DNA of 64,000 nt from Calothrix sp. PCC 6303 (GTDB lineage Bacteria; Cyanobacteriota; Cyanobacteriia; Cyanobacteriales; Nostocaceae). The translations under genes and the position numbers were made by a program. Under the pieces are notes generated by a model. That model made no database searches and was not told the DNA's origin. It was given only the letters and a program-made list of their open reading frames with translations. Positions 56,001-64,000 of the stretch are shown here, piece by piece (position 1 is the stretch's first letter; each line of letters begins with the position of its first letter). Location: assembly GCF_000317435.1 (NCBI RefSeq), contig NC_019751.1, positions 6,200,001 through 6,264,000 on the forward strand. Reading direction: 5' to 3'.

Positions 56001-57806
56001 TAAGTTTGAAATATTGTTATTAGCACCAGTAGTTGGTAAACTTATATTTGTAGATATCCCATTACTATCGATTCTCCACAACTTTTTAACCCGATCTGGT
56101 TGAGTTACAACTATAAATAAATTTCCGTTAATACTGAGGAGTTGTTCGTAAGTTGTACCAGTTGTACCCAAGTTACTAATGGTTGTTAATACATTTCCAT
56201 TTACACTATCCAATTTCCATAGTTTTTGACCACTAGCATCATTGGTTGTGAAGTATAGATTGTTATTAACTGTGGTGACATTAGATATGGAATTCCAGCC
56301 AGATGGAGAACTAATTTTAACTTGTTGCCCAGTAGCTTTATCTAGTCGCCACAATTGCACTCCAGATATATCATTAAAGCTATAATAGAGGGTGTCATTA
56401 ACATTAACTAGATTTGCGGGAATTTGGCGATTTTTTTCATTGATATCTGCTAAAATCTTTGGCGTTGGTACCCCACTACGAGTATCAATTTGCCATAATT
56501 CCTGTCCCGTTTTCCCATCATCCGCACTGAAATAAAGAATATTATCAACAGCAGTTAAATTACTAGGATTGGAAGAACCTGCACCCAAATTAATTTCACT
56601 TGTTAACTTAGGATTTCCAAAACTATCTAATGTCCATAATTCACTTCCTTTTGAATCCCTTGCCGAGAAATAAAGCGCACCATTAATATTAGTTAGATGG
56701 GATATATTCGTAAACAATGGAGATAAGATACGAATTGCACTACCATTCCCATCTAATCGCCATAATTCGCTACCACTGGAAATATCTTTACTAAAATACA
56801 GATTACCATTTGCTATTGTTAGATTTCGGTAGTTGCCAAGAGATGTACTACTTATTTCCTTAACTAAACTGGGGACACCATTAGCATCAACTTTCCACAA
56901 CTGCCGATTTCCAGGTTGCTGTTCCGCAGTAAAATAGAGAGTACCACCAAAAGCAGTAAGTTCGGCTGGATTGGAAGAACCAGAAGGATTTGATGGACTA
57001 GAAATTGCAATATCACTTACTCTCACAGGAGTGAAGCGACTATCCAACGTCCATAGTTCTCTACCAAAGCGATTACCCGTATCGTTTGCAGTAAAGTAGA
57101 GTTTTCCGTTAGCAGTAACAAAATTAGTGGGATTAATAGGGTTATCAATACTAGATAAAGTATTTTTGACAGAAATTATCTTATTACCTGTACCAAGAAT
57201 GAATAACTCTGTAGCTGGATTTGGGGAGGTTGGAGAAGTATTCAGAGAATTAGTTGCAGTGAAAAATACAGTCCCATTAACATTAATTATATTTCCAGGG
57301 TTCCGTAGATTTGTGGGTAAACTACCCATCCGCAAGGGATTTCCATTAAAATCTAATCCCCACAAGCTGGAAATAGAAGTATTTTCGTTAGCGACAAAAT
57401 AGAGATTACCATTACTATTGGTTAGGTTAGAAAATCGAGGTGTTCCTGTAAATAGTGGCAGTGAAAACCGAATTGGATTTGCTAAGGTAGTGGTGGAACC
57501 AAAACCTGAGTCTATTTTCCAAATTTCAATATTATTATTAATATCTGAGTTAGCAAAAACCAGGCTACCATTGACAATAACAGGAGCCAAATCATTCAGT
57601 CCAGGTTGACTTCCCAAGCGAATATTACTGACAAATACTGGAGGCAGACTTCCATTTACGCGCCATAATCCAGTAACATTATTTGAATCTGTAGCGGTGA
57701 AAAAAGTAGTACCACCTACATTAATAATATTACTTGGATTTGAGCCAGCATTGAAAATAGATGCGGGGTTATTCTTGGTAACTTGTAAAGGTAGCTGCAT
57801 ATGCAA
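53058..57806 (-). CDS. giant repeat protein: ELW-type, cadherin-like and delta-60 repeats
   Basis: 1582 residues. Residues 1 to about 900: 18 or more units of about 45-50 residues with the motif NLTxxNGxLYFxAxDxxxGxELWxxD, resembling ELWxxDGT beta-propeller repeats. About 905-1040: a linking beta domain (NISFTINEDATSPFG). About 1050-1150: a cadherin-like domain (VYENGTVLGKIAALDTDGDA). About 1155-1520: seven delta-60 repeats (DGSLDTSFGNGGKV ... DGKIIVAG). No N-terminal signal peptide, so if exported it would use a type I or other route. No export genes are nearby. Typical of large cyanobacterial surface or secreted proteins. Confidence 0.85.
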   Translation of the reverse strand: MHMQLPLQVTKNNPASIFNAGSNPSNIINVGGTTFFTATDSNNVTGLWRVNGSLPPVFVSNIRLGSQPGLNDLAPVIVNGSLVFANSDINNNIEIWKIDSGFGSTTTLANPIRFSLPLFTGTPRFSNLTNSNGNLYFVANENTSISSLWGLDFNGNPLRMGSLPTNLRNPGNIINVNGTVFFTATNSLNTSPTSPNPATELFILGTGNKIISVKNTLSSIDNPINPTNFVTANGKLYFTANDTGNRFGRELWTLDSRFTPVRVSDIAISSPSNPSGSSNPAELTAFGGTLYFTAEQQPGNRQLWKVDANGVPSLVKEISSTSLGNYRNLTIANGNLYFSKDISSGSELWRLDGNGSAIRILSPLFTNISHLTNINGALYFSARDSKGSELWTLDSFGNPKLTSEINLGAGSSNPSNLTAVDNILYFSADDGKTGQELWQIDTRSGVPTPKILADINEKNRQIPANLVNVNDTLYYSFNDISGVQLWRLDKATGQQVKISSPSGWNSISNVTTVNNNLYFTTNDASGQKLWKLDSVNGNVLTTISNLGTTGTTYEQLLSINGNLFIVVTQPDRVKKLWRIDSNGISTNISLPTTGANNNISNLINYNGLLHFTTTRSDGLNELFRINSTGTSELISIPPTSTPLGVISIRNLTVVGNKLNFVTENSDARRFLWSTDQNRITSQITLPFSMGGSLNLSQIVGVGNSLHFIAQNGTFPPELWRLDDFGKPLRIMTAPNPSQPAFENLTNINGTLYFTNNFGKEIWKSDQQSPPIRLLSPNSSDPNFRISNLTNINGNLYVNIADSISGQELWKIEANNSFTQMSDINPGVKSSNPANSTYANGKLYFVADNGIDSDEIWSLDVGFPNVAPTLADTNISFTINEDATSPFGSVGFLVSSIARLGVGGNITDANGPNTGIAIVGGDTSGTLFYSTDNGLRWNFVDTRTLSNSKALLLSADANNRLYFRPAANFNGTVGSAIAFRAWDGSTGVNGAFANAGSNGGFTAFSSATDVVSMTVTSINDVPLLSKGYSFSIPDVYENGTVLGKIAALDTDGDALNWSITSGNKDTNGDGTFAFSINANTGEIQISDRTDLNPQLTPSFQLQLSVNDGTVTVRETVNIKLVRSPGDLDPNFGNGGKVVSNILGRAWDVEQLADGKILTLGYGIDTTTGLSRFAFTRHNANGSLDNSFGNSGNVVTAISPLSTSQATKMQVQSDGKIIATGSRSGVTGSDFVVAKFNSDGTGDSSFGVNGIVSTDMGTAYDYSRAIAIQADGKVVITGIVWNSTSSYDFAVARYNTDGSLDTSFGNGGKVTTPVGTGTDYAEAIAIQVDGKIIVSGMASDSQGSNFASVRYNSDGSLDTTFGNQGKVRTLINSSSYAYATAIQDDGKIVVAGNSSSQFALARYNSDGSLDTAFGNQGKVSTFIADSTATARKIEIQTDGKILVVGDAYNSSSSSYEFAIARYNVDGSLDSSFGNGGRIFTPIGERTQDYGYSATIQADGKILVAGDSGGNLALVRYESELQTPLQSQSMSNLPAFASPSPQEIIPNTGGWKLDSLVLTSQLSPMYTEKYPTVISTGESSMRSLT

Positions 57807-58341
57807 ATTTTAGTAAATTTTAAATTGTTATCCAAAAAGTGGATTTTTCTACTTTGAAAACTTTTCTCTATTTTTCTTTGTCAAACACAAAAAAGTTAGA
57901 TTATCTCTCAGAAATAATTGCAACAGAAAATAGTATTTTACTCACCACCTATTGTAAAGTTACTTTTAATCTAGCTACATCGTTATATTTACTTAGTAAA
58001 GCATGGAAAAATATTGATTTCAGGTAATTACCGCGATGTCGCTAGGAATCAGACAGTATAATATTGTTGACCATCCCATCAGTATTTTACGTATTTAATT
58101 ATCAGCTTCCAACTTACCCAAGGTGGTGTAATCATTCCCTCTAGCGATAATTCAGAAATTCCCCGGAACCGAACGATACATCTATGTAGTTATGAGTGTT
58201 GCGAATATAGCTTATACAGGCAGGTGTACCTGAAGCTTACCCATAAGATAAAAACCTCTGCATAATTGCCCAAAGCTAAACCTATATAAGTGTATATGGA
58301 TCAAAACAAATTCTGGCGTAAATCCTCAAAGGAGTAATCAA
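57807..58341. other. intergenic region between divergent genes
   Basis: 535 bp, AT-rich, between the divergent giant repeat gene and the Mo-nitrogenase-like gene. A 62-codon frame (57839-58027) has no ribosome site or recognisable motif and is not called. A possible promoter region precedes 58342 with AAGGAG at 58329-58334. Confidence 0.35.
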
Positions 58342-58629
58342 ATGACCAGCTTTACCCAACTACAAAAAGAAAATGACTGTTTATTTCCCATCAAACAGTG
58401 GTTAGAATCGATGGAAGTTAGTGATTCGCAATTTGCTCATTTTCTCTGTAAATCAATTCCTGCACAATGCCCTTTTGAACGCGATATTATTGTATTCGGC
58501 AAAAAGTTGTTTCATATTCCTCCAATGTGCAAACTTAATCCTTTTTACGAACAAATAGTTTACTTACGCTTTAAAGCACTCTCTTATCTTGCAGATGAAT
58601 GTGGTGAAGATGTCAGTGCTTATTGCTAG
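58342..58629 (+). CDS. Mo-dependent nitrogenase C-terminal-domain protein
   Basis: 95 residues. The core (FPIKQWLESMEVSDSQFAHF, then LCKSIPAQCPFERDI and KLFHIPPMCKLNPFYEQIVYLRFKAL) fits the Mo-nitro_C domain, a small domain found alone in diazotrophic cyanobacteria with conserved Cys and Pro. Its role in nitrogen fixation is not settled. Good AAGGAG ribosome site 7 bp before ATG. A terminator follows. The domain supports a nitrogen-fixing host. Confidence 0.85.
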   Translation: MTSFTQLQKENDCLFPIKQWLESMEVSDSQFAHFLCKSIPAQCPFERDIIVFGKKLFHIPPMCKLNPFYEQIVYLRFKALSYLADECGEDVSAYC

Positions 58630-58734
58630 GAAAAGAGGCTGAAACCTAGAATATAAAGTTATTTAATTTTATTGTAAATATCTCTGAAATCTTCCTGTCA
58701 AATAAACTAAACTATTTATTACTAACCTTATACT

Positions 58735-58773
58735 GAAGGAGATCCCTGGCTTTTTAAAAAGTTGGGGATCTTC
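58735..58773 (+). terminator. hairpin terminator
   Basis: GATCCC (58741-58746) pairs with GGGATC (58765-58770), with an inner palindrome CTTTTTAAAAAG, and TTCTT follows. It lies about 110 bp after the Mo-nitrogenase-like gene and before the OmpR regulator. Confidence 0.6.
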
Positions 58774-58898
58774 TTATTGCATGAAAATATACAATATACT
58801 TAATCAGGATTACTTAACAAAAATTATTTATAAATAATTAAGAAATGCACTAGGTATTCAGTGTTATAGTTTGGAGAATTATGAAAAAATAAGTATCG

Positions 58899-59573
58899 AT
58901 GAAATCACATATTTTACTAGTTGAAGATGAGATAAAACTGGCTCGACTCGTTGAGTCTGAGTTGAGCTATGAAGGCTATCAAGTAACTGTGGCGTATGAT
59001 GGATTGGCTGGACTGAATAATGCACGGCAGTTAAAGCCAGATTTGTTGATTATCGATTGGAAATTACCAAATTTATCTGGATTAGAAATTTGTCGTCGCT
59101 TGCGAATTACAGGCGACCAAGTACCGATAGTATTATTAACAGCGAAAGATGAAATAAGCGATCGCGTTGCTGGATTAGATGCTGGTGCAGATGACTACAT
59201 CCTCAAACCGTTGAGGGGAGATGACTTGATGTCACGGGTTCGTGCCCATTTGCGGAAACAACCAAAACTCGATCCGGACTTACTAGAATTTGAAGATTTA
59301 ACCTTGAATAAACGCACTAAGCACGTACACCGGGGAGTACGTTCCATTGATTTAACCGCTAAAGAATTTGATTTATTGGAATATTTGATTGCCCACCCTC
59401 GACAAGTTATCACACGCGATCGCATTTTAGAATCGGTGTGGGGTTATGAGTTCATGGGAGACTCTAATATCATCGAAGTTTATATCCGCTACCTACGTCT
59501 GAAACTAGAGGCTGAAAATGAAAAACGCCTCATTCAAACGGTGCGGGGAGTTGGCTACGTTTTGCGTGAATAA
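58899..59573 (+). CDS. OmpR-family response regulator
   Basis: 224 residues. Receiver: LLVEDE (acidic residues), phospho-Asp in LLIIDWKLPNLSG (about residue 51), LLTAKDE, and YILKPL. Winged-helix domain (about 125-224): LTAKEFDLLEYLIAHPRQVI, TRDRILESVWG, EVYIRYLRLKLE, TVRGVGYVLRE. It binds DNA as a phosphorylated dimer. No kinase gene is adjacent, so it is orphan here; it resembles RppA/ManR-like cyanobacterial regulators but which one is unclear. ATG 58899. Confidence 0.92.
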   Translation: MKSHILLVEDEIKLARLVESELSYEGYQVTVAYDGLAGLNNARQLKPDLLIIDWKLPNLSGLEICRRLRITGDQVPIVLLTAKDEISDRVAGLDAGADDYILKPLRGDDLMSRVRAHLRKQPKLDPDLLEFEDLTLNKRTKHVHRGVRSIDLTAKEFDLLEYLIAHPRQVITRDRILESVWGYEFMGDSNIIEVYIRYLRLKLEAENEKRLIQTVRGVGYVLRE

Positions 59574-59665
59574 TCCAAGTAATATTGCACCCCAAAATTT
59601 CAACCAAAATTTAAATTAAATAAACACTCTCTTCAAGTTTATTTTTCAACCTTGCAGAATATTCT

Positions 59666-59700
59666 CTGGAATAGGTATTACACCTGTTCCAGTTTTTTTT
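59666..59700 (+). terminator. Rho-independent terminator of the OmpR regulator gene
   Basis: CTGGAA-TAGGT (59666-59676) pairs with ACCTG-TTCCAG (59682-59692) and is followed at once by TTTTTTTT. It lies about 93 bp after the regulator stop. Confidence 0.8.
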
Positions 59701-59812
59701 GACAAAATTCCTTCTTGGTGCCTTCGTTTACTGGAATTTTTTTACAGGTAAAACTTGCTCACCAGTGTCGTCAGCAATCATAATCAATTAGTAAAGTCCA
59801 AAATCCCCAAAC

Positions 59813-60781
59813 ATGACTTATCTTGAAACCGCAGCCCAATTCTATAGCGAAGTTGCCCAAACCCCAGAAGTTGGACTTTGCTGTGTTCAAAGCGCACCAT
59901 TGTCACTACCAGGTTTAAATATCCCGGTAAAAATGCAGGAAATGAATTATGGTTGTGGTACCACCGTTCACCCCGCAGAATTGGGTAGCCAATCAACCGT
60001 ATTATATGTTGGAGTTGGTGGAGGTTTAGAAGCATTACAATTTGCCTATTTTTGTCGATTTCCCGGTGCTGTTATCGCTGTAGATCCGGTTGTGGCAATG
60101 CGTGAAGCAGCTATCAGTAATCTGGAAATAGCCGCAACAGAAAACCCTTGGTTTGATGCTAAATTCGTGGAAATTCGTGCAGGTGATGCGTTTAACTTAC
60201 CTGTTGCCGATGCATCCGTAGATGTTGTGGCTCAAAATTGCCTTTTTAACATCTTTGAACCAGAAGATTTAACCCGTGCATTACGTGAAGCATACCGAGT
60301 GTTAAAACCAGGTGGACGCTTGCAAATGAGTGATCCGATTGCCACCCAGCCAATCCCCAAACATCTCCAACAGGATGAACGCTTGCGGGCAATGTGTTTA
60401 TCAGGTGCATTGACCTATGATGAGTATATTCAAAGAATTATTGATGTTGGGTTTGGTCAAGTAGAAATTCGTGCCCGTCGTCCCTATCGATTGTTAAATT
60501 CAGAAATCTATGACTTGCCTGACCATTTACTTTTAGAAAGTCTTGATTCAGTATCTTTTAAACTTCCAATTCCTGAAGATGGAGCCTGTATTTTTACTGG
60601 TAAAACAGCGATTTATAGCGGTTCAATGGCATATTTTGATGACAATAATGGTCATATTCTCCAAGCTGGAATTCCCACAGCAGTCTGCGATAAAACAGCA
60701 AGTAAATTAGCACAAGTAATACCAGAAGACTTAATAATCACAGATTCAACTTGGTATTATGATGGCGGTGGCTGCTGTTAA
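59813..60781 (+). CDS. arsM: arsenite methyltransferase
   Basis: 322 residues. Class I SAM-methyltransferase: VLYVGVGGGLEALQFAYF (motif I), VIAVDPVVAM, DAFNLPVADASVDVVAQNCLFN, YRVLKPGGRLQMSDP. As-binding Cys include GLCCVQS (C23, C24), NYGCGTT (C48), and later NCLF and AMCLSG. The N-terminus MTYLETAAQFYSEVAQTPEV and the C-terminal GGGCC match cyanobacterial ArsM (arsenosugar-type). It methylates As(III). No arsS, arsC or arsB is adjacent and the ArsR gene is 33 kb away. ATG 59813. Confidence 0.92.
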   Translation: MTYLETAAQFYSEVAQTPEVGLCCVQSAPLSLPGLNIPVKMQEMNYGCGTTVHPAELGSQSTVLYVGVGGGLEALQFAYFCRFPGAVIAVDPVVAMREAAISNLEIAATENPWFDAKFVEIRAGDAFNLPVADASVDVVAQNCLFNIFEPEDLTRALREAYRVLKPGGRLQMSDPIATQPIPKHLQQDERLRAMCLSGALTYDEYIQRIIDVGFGQVEIRARRPYRLLNSEIYDLPDHLLLESLDSVSFKLPIPEDGACIFTGKTAIYSGSMAYFDDNNGHILQAGIPTAVCDKTASKLAQVIPEDLIITDSTWYYDGGGCC

Positions 60782-60868
60782 AAAATAAGTAATGAGCTAC
60801 GGTATACACACAGCGATGGAATTCCCTAGATTTTCCATAATTCCACGCCCGCTTAATACCATTTGGCT

Positions 60869-62590
60869 TTAAGCTTTGTAATGTCTTGGTGTGTATACCC
60901 AAACCCCTCCTGGATGATTCACAACCCTTGTTTGACTAGAACCAATTAGGATAAGCGATCGCATGTCAACTTCGGCTGGCTGAAATTCGTCTAATTTCAC
61001 TACTTCTATTGATTCTCCTTCTCTTCCCAAGTTTCTCGCTATTACTATTGGCGTTTGTGGTGAACGATACTTTTTTAATATTTCAGATGCGGAGATGATT
61101 TCTTGGCGACGTTGCTTAGAAGCTGGGTTGTAGAAAGCTATTACTAAATCTGCTCCTGCTGCCGCAATAATTCGTCGTTCGATAATTGACCAAGATTTGA
61201 GAATATTTGACAGGGAAATTACGCAGAAATCATGACCAATTGGCGCACCAATTCGAGCCGCAGCAGCTTGGATGGCAGATATACCAGGACAAACCTGAAT
61301 TTGAACATGTTGCCATGCAGGGTCAAAAGCTGTATCTAACACTTCAAATATCGCCGCTGCCATGGCATAAATTCCCGGATCTCCAGAAGAAACAACCGCG
61401 ACATTTTTGCCTGTTGCTGCCAAATCTAGCGCCATCTTTGCCCTAGCTAATTCTTCCCGGTTATCGGAATCATGCCGTTGTTGTCCAGGTTGTAAAGTTC
61501 CAGCTAAATCTAAGTAAAAACTATAACCAACCAAGTCTGTCGCTTCCCCAAGTATTTGTTTCACCTCCGGTGACATCCATTCACTAGCACCGGGTCCAGT
61601 CCCCACAACGGATAATTTACCCCTGGGTTTTCCTAAATTATTTGTATTAATTAGTTCTTGAGATACTGCAACACCAATATTCGGAATTGGGGAAACTAAC
61701 AACCTTCCTAAATTATTTGTCGCAGCTAAAACCAAAGATGTAGATGTTTGCGGATTCTCTGTATCTAGAATCCGCAAAGGCAAATTTAGCAACTTCGCAA
61801 CCTGATTTACAGTGGGGGAGGCTGCATCCGATTGTAAAACAAATAGTCCCGCCAGAGATGCGATCGCTAATTCAGCAACATCCAATATTTGCCGTACCAC
61901 ACTCACAATATCCTCTGCTTTCATCTCCCCAACATCACTAATTCCCACCGCGATAGTTTTGGGATGGTACACCAAACAATTGGGAATATAACCAGCTTTA
62001 GATTCCGTCACCCAAATCCTTAATTCTCCCTCCTCATCAACAGGTAACTTACTTTCCTCCAACCAAGTTGCTTTCCCCTCCAACTTCACCTTTGCACCTG
62101 CAAGTAAATCAGCAATAAACCCCTTTGCTGCTTCCGGATTTGCCAACTCATACCCTGGTGGAGGGGACAGTAAAGCAGTACGAAACCGGATATCTCCTGC
62201 TGTGGTAATTGCCGCTTCCACACCCAACCCTGTGGCAATTTGCCTAGCTAAATCGTTCACCCCCCTAAGTCCCCCCAACAAAGGAACTACCGCACTCCCA
62301 TCCTCCCCTATAGCCAAAACTGGAGGTTCTTGACGCTTATCAGAGATAATTGGTGCTAGGGTACGAATCAAAATTCCCGCTGCACAGATACCAATAATTG
62401 GGACTCCATCTGTAAATAATTTTCGTAAAGTTTCACCAAAATTGTCGAAACTCACATCAACACCCGATGTTCTCCCCACCAAACCATAGATTGTCACTTT
62501 GGGTGCGACTGTAGCTAATACTGTCGCAATTTTCCGAGCAAGGGAGACACTATTTTGATTGAGAACAACAATTGCAGCAGATGAAAACAT
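60869..62590 (-). CDS. cobJ: CbiG-CobJ fusion: cobalamin biosynthesis (precorrin-3B C17-methyltransferase)
   Basis: About 573 residues from ATG 62590 (ATG 62641 is a longer alternative). The first part (to about 320) is CbiG-like: GIPIIGICAAGILIRTLAPI, VVPLLGGLRGVNDLARQIA, then a second CbiG segment (AVGISDVGEMKAEDIV). The second part is CobJ/CbiH: VVGTGPGASEWMSPEV, VVSSGDPGIYAMAAAI, VQVCPGISAIQAAAARIGAP, GHDFCVISLSNIL. It joins ring contraction-side lactone opening (CbiG) and C17 methylation (CobJ). Known in cyanobacteria as a fused gene. Confidence 0.93.
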   Translation of the reverse strand: MFSSAAIVVLNQNSVSLARKIATVLATVAPKVTIYGLVGRTSGVDVSFDNFGETLRKLFTDGVPIIGICAAGILIRTLAPIISDKRQEPPVLAIGEDGSAVVPLLGGLRGVNDLARQIATGLGVEAAITTAGDIRFRTALLSPPPGYELANPEAAKGFIADLLAGAKVKLEGKATWLEESKLPVDEEGELRIWVTESKAGYIPNCLVYHPKTIAVGISDVGEMKAEDIVSVVRQILDVAELAIASLAGLFVLQSDAASPTVNQVAKLLNLPLRILDTENPQTSTSLVLAATNNLGRLLVSPIPNIGVAVSQELINTNNLGKPRGKLSVVGTGPGASEWMSPEVKQILGEATDLVGYSFYLDLAGTLQPGQQRHDSDNREELARAKMALDLAATGKNVAVVSSGDPGIYAMAAAIFEVLDTAFDPAWQHVQIQVCPGISAIQAAAARIGAPIGHDFCVISLSNILKSWSIIERRIIAAAGADLVIAFYNPASKQRRQEIISASEILKKYRSPQTPIVIARNLGREGESIEVVKLDEFQPAEVDMRSLILIGSSQTRVVNHPGGVWVYTPRHYKA

Positions 62591-62881
62591 TTTTATGCTT
62601 ATACTTAAGTCCCTATCAAAGATAGTATCTGTCATTGCCACCAGAGGGAAGCATAAGAAGTGGAAGGATGTAGAGACGCAAAATTTTGCCTCTCTAAAAG
62701 TGTTTTGGCACCCAACTAACCCAGTAGTCAGACAAAATTAATTACACAATGTCATTGCGAACACAAGGTTTTGGACTGCTTCGCTTTACTCAAAATGAAT
62801 GTAAAATGTTTGCGCGACTACTTATGAAGTCCAGGATATAGAAGGTTTTGATACCAACAATAGGACTTTTCAAACATCCTC

Positions 62882-63655
62882 TTAGGCTGTCTTAAAAAAT
62901 CGAATAATTTCGCGTACATGATCTAAAAATTGTCCATCTGTAGAAAGTTGCGCGATCGCTTGTTCTGTTTCGCGGGATAATTGCTGGTGTTCGCTGTGGT
63001 TTGTTGCCCCTAGTCTTTCCAAATTATTTGCTAAACGTGCCAATTCTTTGCGGGTTTCATCTACATAGCTTTGCTGGGTTGCAACCACAGAGTAGGGGAA
63101 TTCTGGATTTAGTTGTTCTTCGAGAATACGTATTTTTTCTTCTAATGTGCTGAAACGTCCACGCAATTCGTAGATATCTTCGCGGGGATATTGTAACTCT
63201 TGACGAATCATCGTTAATCTTGCGTATACATACTCATAAGCGCTAATAGCAGGACGTAATCCAGTTAATAATAAAGCTGCACCCGATGAGATGTAACCCA
63301 CAGTACTAATACCAGTGGCAGCCAGAGTATATAGAGTAGCAGCGGAGATGACGTGTAATGCGATCGCTATAATCAACGAACGCTTTGCCAGCAACCTAAC
63401 ATACTTTTGCTGCTTCTCATCAACTGTAATTCCTTTCTCTTTTGATTGCGCTCCCTGTGCTAAAACTTCTTTAGCTTGAAAATGAATATTCCAGGGTACA
63501 GTTACAATCACCAACAACCACCAAAAGCTTGCCCCTGCAATTACCCAGTCTAAAAAGTTACCTGATGGAATATGAAACCATTGAAAACAAGCAAAAACTA
63601 ATGCCATCAAAGCGACAATTCCAACACTTGAACCCACAAATAGATTTAGATACAT
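62882..63655 (-). CDS. membrane protein with C-terminal coiled coil
   Basis: About 257 residues from ATG 63655, chosen because AAAGAGG lies 8 bp before it; ATG 63706 is possible. Four membrane helices: SSVGIVALMALVFACF, VIAGASFWWLLVIVTVPW, SLIIAIALHVISAATLYTL, STVGYISSGAALLLTG. A cytoplasmic coiled coil follows (about 180-250, RLTMIRQELQYPREDIYELRG and LARLANNLERLG). No enzyme motif; unknown role, perhaps structural. Confidence 0.65.
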   Translation of the reverse strand: MYLNLFVGSSVGIVALMALVFACFQWFHIPSGNFLDWVIAGASFWWLLVIVTVPWNIHFQAKEVLAQGAQSKEKGITVDEKQQKYVRLLAKRSLIIAIALHVISAATLYTLAATGISTVGYISSGAALLLTGLRPAISAYEYVYARLTMIRQELQYPREDIYELRGRFSTLEEKIRILEEQLNPEFPYSVVATQQSYVDETRKELARLANNLERLGATNHSEHQQLSRETEQAIAQLSTDGQFLDHVREIIRFFKTA

Positions 63656-63910
63656 CAGGCAACCTCTTTTACTATTGGTATTCCCCACATCATGGCTTTT
63701 CAGCATAAATATCTAAAAAATACCTGTGATACTTTCTTGAGTTACACACATACTACATAGTTAATTGGGAATTTTAGTTCGGCACTTTAACTTGAGATGT
63801 CTCCCCAGGGTGGTTTTAACTTAGGGTAAATTAATTATTATTAAGAATATGATTGTGACACTTGCAGCATATGCATGTTCAGAGCTGAAGACTAAATAGG
63901 AATAAAAGCT

Positions 63911-64000
63911 ATGACTAATGAAACTCGCGGACAATGGGATTTAGGTAGATTTATTCAAACACTCAACTATTTTGAAGTTGTACCACCTTTAAATTGGATT
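63911..64000 (+). CDS. NAD(P)-binding oxidoreductase-like protein, 5' part only
   Basis: 30 codons visible before the right edge: MTNETRGQWDLGRFIQTLNY, then FEVVPPLNWI. The opening resembles cyanobacterial NmrA/SDR-type proteins whose N-terminus has the form xxWDLGRFxxTLxYFxVxP. Too short to assign safely. ATG preceded by AGGA. Confidence 0.45.
   Translation, partial: MTNETRGQWDLGRFIQTLNYFEVVPPLNWI

Noticed and set aside
57839-58027. 62-codon frame upstream of the Mo-nitrogenase-like gene
   Set aside because: No ribosome site, no motif and AT-rich low-complexity composition.

Overview
The window comes from a cyanobacterium, most likely a filamentous nitrogen-fixing Nostocales. The evidence is psaX (photosystem I), nblS (the Ycf26/Hik33-type kinase), a stand-alone Mo-nitrogenase C-terminal-domain protein, a Ser/Thr-His hybrid kinase of the HstK type, a CbiG-CobJ fusion, cyanobacterial ArsM, very frequent GCGATCGC (HIP1) octamers and short tandem repeats. 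Most of the window is ordinary chromosome. Three tRNA genes (Pro-TGG, Ser-CGA, Glu-TTC) lie in it.

Layout. 1-6.5 kb: the end of a histidine kinase, tRNA-Pro, DUF1818, rpoZ, an ACT-domain malic enzyme, and a DrrAB-like ABC exporter whose gene junction carries a G-rich tract. 6.5-10.1 kb: a compact plus-strand accessory cluster. It holds a heme-oxygenase-fold diiron oxidase-like protein, a 60-residue peptide made of four perfect 10-residue repeats, a strong hairpin, and a flavin-dependent halogenase-like enzyme. This looks like an undescribed peptide-modification (RiPP-like) system and is the main discovery candidate. 10.1-22 kb: a 1917-residue Ser/Thr-His kinase and a response regulator, lipA, psaX, a hybrid kinase, and larE. 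22-29 kb: an ORF-less structured RNA element with an IS200/IS605-like right end (HEARO/omega-RNA-like), DUF4864, CapA, tRNA-Ser, an aldo/keto reductase, an ArsR regulator and nblS.

29-36 kb: an HtrA-type protease, then a wrecked NACHT-HEAT ATPase gene. An IS66-family element sits in it with an exact 8-bp target duplication (excision would restore the frame). A truncated IS701-like transposase removed its front end. 36-45 kb: hslO, a large membrane protein preceded by a tiny upstream ORF, gntK, a GT39-like mannosyltransferase-type protein, a polysaccharide deacetylase and small cyanobacterial proteins. 45-53 kb: a GAF histidine kinase with Asp where the phospho-accepting His should be, an SRPBCC protein, tRNA-Glu, a Na+/H+ antiporter and a second ABC-2 exporter. 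53-64 kb: a 1582-residue repeat protein (ELW-type, cadherin-like and delta-60 repeats), the Mo-nitrogenase-like protein, an OmpR regulator, arsM, the cbiG-cobJ fusion, a membrane/coiled-coil protein, and the start of an oxidoreductase-like gene at the right edge.

How the parts work together: photosynthesis and light/nutrient signalling (psaX, nblS, several kinases), cofactor synthesis (lipA, larE, cobJ), arsenic handling (ArsR-like, arsM, unlinked), stress response (hslO, HtrA) and envelope functions. All assignments rest on reading motifs; no database search was run.
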